This document shows, one piece after another, positions 4,663 to 7,105 of a DNA stretch of 7,105 nucleotides. Position 1 is the first letter of the stretch, and each line of letters starts with the position of its first letter. This DNA comes from a bacterium (GTDB lineage Bacteria; UBP14; UBA6098; JAFGQG01). The translations under genes and the position numbers were made by a program. The notes beneath the pieces were generated by a model. The model saw only the letters and a program-made list of their open reading frames with translations. It ran no database searches and had not been told where the DNA came from. Where the stretch lies: assembly GCA_016930435.1 (NCBI GenBank), contig JAFGGQ010000012.1, positions 1 through 7,105 of the forward strand, written 5' to 3'.

Positions 4663-7105
4663 ATGAAAATCTTAACCTCAACATTTATTCTAATTCTTCT
4701 TTTCACCGCTGCTTATTGCTATGACTTCTCCCTCCTGGATAGCTTATTCACCCAGAACCTTGCCTATTATGACAGCAATCTCTTCGTCAAAATTATCCAG
4801 GGTGACAGCACGATCTATGAATACTCTCATGGTCTTTCGGAGGACAGCATCTGGGGGCTTGCTTCAGCTACCAAATGGATCTCCGGCGGAGTGATCCTTG
4901 CCCTTGCTGATGCCGGATTCTTGGATCTTGATGATACTTTGGGAGAATTTTTGCCCATTTTTACAGCAAATGGAAAAGGACACATTACTATCAGGCAATG
5001 CTTCTCCATGAGTTCGGGATTATTCGGCGACCGGAATTACCAATGGGATCCCTACATGACACTTGCAGAGGCAGCCGAAAGTATCGCTGTGCACACTCCC
5101 CTTGAATTTACGCCGGGAACCATGATCGGTTATGATGGCAAAGGTATGCAGGCAGCCGGGAGAGCTGCAGAAATCGCCACCGGTCGGGACTGGCGGGAGA
5201 TCGCCCAGGAATACCTGCTTGATAAGTGTGACATGACGCATTGTTCCTATGACTACTTCGGACCTCTCAATCCAGCGGTTGCCGGTGGGCTGAAATGTTC
5301 CCCACGTGATTACCTCCGATTTCTTAAAATGATTCACCAAAACGGTATCTACGGCGGCGAAACCGTGCTTTCCGAAGAGTCAATAGAAGTGATTTTCTCT
5401 AATATCACTGAAGGATTACCCATATATTATTCACCTTGGCCTTCCGGGCCTCATTACCCCTATGGACGAACTGATCCCGAATATGCATTCGGTTCCTGGG
5501 TGATAGCTCAGCATCCGATAACCAGGGTTGTCGAGGAACTTTCCAGTCCGGGCGCTTTTGGTACATGTCCATTCATAGACCGCAGCCGGAATTTATATGG
5601 GGTGATCTTTACAAAGCTGACAGCAGGCGGATTTGGTTTAACCGGTTTGATCGATTTGGAAGCCCTGGAAATCCTCCGCTTTGTTATCGATAATTCCAAT
5701 CCTGATAATCGTGTAATTACAGTCAGTCCTTATGGGAAAAATTACCTCGATTTTGAGATATTATCATCGGAGAACTTGATGAATTTCGTGGGAGAAGGCA
5801 ATATCGCCTGGCTTGCTGAGTTGAACCCATATACCGGAGAGTTTATGTACCCTGAGGGGAGGCAAACATTGATTGATACAATTACTCCACTTATCTTCAG
5901 CAATAACGGACCGGAATTCGCCATCGATGCAGAAGGTTGGTCATTGATATATACTGCTATTGCTGATAGCAATTCCCAGGTCTGGATGGCGGTACCCGAT
6001 GGGGATTCCCTTATCAATACGCAGCTAACCTTCACCGGACACAATCATTACAGCGCACTGGTCAGTCAGAATCCCCTGATGCTTTCGGTAAATGTGGCTT
6101 TTATAAAGCATTCCATGGCTTACGGAAATATCTGGTGGTTTTCGGAGAGCGATCCTGCAAACGAGCGCTTTGTTTGTGAATTCGAACGCGGTAGTACCCC
6201 ATTCCGTTGGATGCCGAATTCCCCTAACGCCCTATTTCTCCTGGAAACTACTCCTGGATTATGGCAATTAGCCATTTTTGATAACGAAGGAGATTCTACT
6301 TATATAATTACAAATGACCCGGGCAACAAAACCGATCCCACCGCCTTTCTCGCACCTGAGTTCAGCTATGAATTAATCATCTCGGCAGTTTCCGCACAAG
6401 AGACTTTAATCGTTTACAGGGATTTGGGCGGCGATTTCTGGACGCCAATTTCAAAACTGACCATCCCGCCTGAATCTGAGTATGATGTCATTCAATCTCC
6501 GGAATTTTTTGAGTATAATGGCCAGTCATTCCATAGCTTGCACATAGAAGAGGGAGATGGCAGCGTGGGAATTCCCCCAGGCGAGGTTTGGGTATTTGGA
6601 ATCGATGATGATCCCGCTGAATTATTACAGCTCAGATGCGACAACGGTTTACCGGATATTCATCGAACTGATCCCGAACCCTATGTTGGTGCAGAAGATG
6701 TTTTCGTTTATTATACTGTCTTATTGGATTCTGTCAATTGGGAAATACGGCGTTGTAAAACCGGGATGTGCGAATTTCTCGGGACCGAAGCGGAACATAA
6801 GTCTATAATTTCCAAAGAGTTTGAAATTTCAGCGTATCCGAATCCGTTCAATTGTTCAACCGTTATCACTGTTGAATTCATAGGTTCTGCTTATGCACAA
6901 CTTCACCATGAAGACCTAATTGGTATAAAAATTTATGATATAAATGGCCGGATTGTTTATGAATCCCCCCTGTCCCCAGGCGTGGGGACTTACCCCCTTG
7001 ACGAAGGGGGAGACAGAACCGGGGAGATTGTTTGGGAACCCGAAACACACCTCAGCAGCGGCGTTTATCTCATTAGAGCTTCACTAAATAGTGAATACAT
7101 ATTTA
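4663..7105 (+). CDS. Secreted serine beta-lactamase-family hydrolase fused to a PD40-like propeller and sorting domain (3' end cut by window)
   Basis: 814 codons are open to the window edge. ATG at 4663 is followed by a signal peptide (MKILTSTFILILLFTAAYC); Cys19 follows Tyr, so it is not a good lipobox. Residues 22-345 match the class C beta-lactamase / D-alanyl carboxypeptidase / esterase family (Pfam Beta-lactamase). SATK gives Ser68 as nucleophile and Lys71 as base. ITIRQCFSMSSGL (108-120) is the usual 'TIRxLLxHxSGL' segment. Tyr157 in GYDGKG is the likely third catalytic residue. GGLKCSPRDYLRFLKM is the family's 'GGLxSTxxDxxxF' helix, and SPGAFGT (295-301) sits at the KTG/HxG position. 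Residues about 350-720 hold PD40/TolB-like propeller repeats, e.g. NNGPEFAIDAEGWSLIY (414-430), NKTDPTAF (555-562) and RTDPEPYVGAEDVFVYYT (668-685). The sorting domain starts at YPNPFNCST (725). Aligning it with the two upstream tails predicts about seven more residues. Substrate could be an ester, amide or peptide; beta-lactamase activity should not be assumed. Confidence 0.87.
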   Translation, partial: MKILTSTFILILLFTAAYCYDFSLLDSLFTQNLAYYDSNLFVKIIQGDSTIYEYSHGLSEDSIWGLASATKWISGGVILALADAGFLDLDDTLGEFLPIFTANGKGHITIRQCFSMSSGLFGDRNYQWDPYMTLAEAAESIAVHTPLEFTPGTMIGYDGKGMQAAGRAAEIATGRDWREIAQEYLLDKCDMTHCSYDYFGPLNPAVAGGLKCSPRDYLRFLKMIHQNGIYGGETVLSEESIEVIFSNITEGLPIYYSPWPSGPHYPYGRTDPEYAFGSWVIAQHPITRVVEELSSPGAFGTCPFIDRSRNLYGVIFTKLTAGGFGLTGLIDLEALEILRFVIDNSNPDNRVITVSPYGKNYLDFEILSSENLMNFVGEGNIAWLAELNPYTGEFMYPEGRQTLIDTITPLIFSNNGPEFAIDAEGWSLIYTAIADSNSQVWMAVPDGDSLINTQLTFTGHNHYSALVSQNPLMLSVNVAFIKHSMAYGNIWWFSESDPANERFVCEFERGSTPFRWMPNSPNALFLLETTPGLWQLAIFDNEGDSTYIITNDPGNKTDPTAFLAPEFSYELIISAVSAQETLIVYRDLGGDFWTPISKLTIPPESEYDVIQSPEFFEYNGQSFHSLHIEEGDGSVGIPPGEVWVFGIDDDPAELLQLRCDNGLPDIHRTDPEPYVGAEDVFVYYTVLLDSVNWEIRRCKTGMCEFLGTEAEHKSIISKEFEISAYPNPFNCSTVITVEFIGSAYAQLHHEDLIGIKIYDINGRIVYESPLSPGVGTYPLDEGGDRTGEIVWEPETHLSSGVYLIRASLNSEYIF
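6884..6951 (+). repeat. 68-bp direct repeat, copy 2 (inside the sorting domain of gene 3)
   Basis: Partner of 4045-4112, 2839 bp downstream and in the same orientation and reading frame. It encodes GSAYAQLHHEDLIG and IKIYDINGR, residues 741-763. Two of the five differences change one codon (Lys/Tyr) and the rest are silent, so the proteins are nearly identical here while the flanking residues differ. Confidence 0.85.
6972..7010. repeat. Two back-to-back perfect 7-bp hairpins in the sorting-domain loop of gene 3
   Basis: GTCCCCA (6972-6978) pairs with TGGGGAC (6983-6989) over a GGCG loop. CCCCCTT (6993-6999) pairs with AAGGGGG (7004-7010) over a GACG loop. Only three bases separate them. CTGT (6970-6973) can also pair with ACAG (7013-7016), which would enclose both. 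They encode SPGVGTYPLDEGGD, residues 771-784, between INGR and W791. GC-rich tandem palindromes of this kind stand out from the surrounding AT-richer coding sequence. Confidence 0.65.

Noticed and set aside
4506-4706. 66-codon minus-strand frame across the AT-rich gap and the start of gene 3
   Set aside because: Its Ile/Asn/Lys-rich composition is explained by AT-rich DNA, and it overlaps the signal peptide of a clearly real gene.
2485-4970. 15-bp direct repeat (CATTTTTACAGCAAA) at 2485-2499 and 4956-4970
   Set aside because: One copy is upstream of gene 2 and the other is inside the coding sequence of gene 3, with no flanking similarity; a single short AT-rich match is compatible with chance.
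6557-6808. 83-codon + frame in the propeller region of gene 3
   Set aside because: It lies entirely within the third gene in another frame, with no supporting start signal.

Overview
The window carries three genes, all on the + strand: two complete (16-2439 and 2505-4376) and one that runs off the right edge (4663-7105). Each encodes an exported protein with an N-terminal signal peptide, an unrelated functional region, and the same C-terminal module. That module starts PNPFN-x-ST, has a central IY(N/D)INGR strand, then a W-x-P...SG(I/V)Y(F/L)I strand. In the two complete genes it ends VVY-L-(K/R) exactly at the stop codon. This is the Por secretion tail / FlgD-Ig-like sorting domain of type IX secretion cargo. 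The organism is therefore probably a member of the Bacteroidota-Chlorobiota-Fibrobacterota group or an allied candidate phylum such as Cloacimonadota, Marinimicrobia, KSB1, Latescibacterota or Zixibacteria. Weak Shine-Dalgarno signals fit that placement, but the sequence does not settle the phylum.

Layout: (1) 16-2439, an 807-residue secreted beta-propeller-type protein with LVIVD-like repeats and no visible enzyme motif. (2) A 65-bp gap with no terminator, so genes 1 and 2 may share a transcript. (3) 2505-4376, a 623-residue secreted clan GH-A (TIM-barrel) glycoside hydrolase-like protein with both candidate catalytic glutamates. (4) A 286-bp AT-rich gap with a weak terminator-like hairpin and a plausible promoter. 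(5) 4663-7105, a serine beta-lactamase-fold hydrolase fused to a TolB/PD40-like beta-propeller region and the same tail. Comparison with genes 1 and 2 predicts about seven more codons beyond the window edge.

The three proteins look like independent secreted or surface cargoes rather than steps of one pathway. No RNA gene, CRISPR array, insertion sequence or defence system is visible.

The least ordinary signal is inside the sorting domains. All three are longer than the usual module at the same two points. In genes 2 and 3 the longer of these insertions is built from back-to-back inverted repeats at the DNA level, while the frame stays open. Just upstream of it, a 68-bp stretch is 63/68 identical between genes 2 and 3, bounded by much more diverged sequence. 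This suggests palindromic repeat elements accommodated in frame in a permissive loop, and recent copying or gene conversion between tails.
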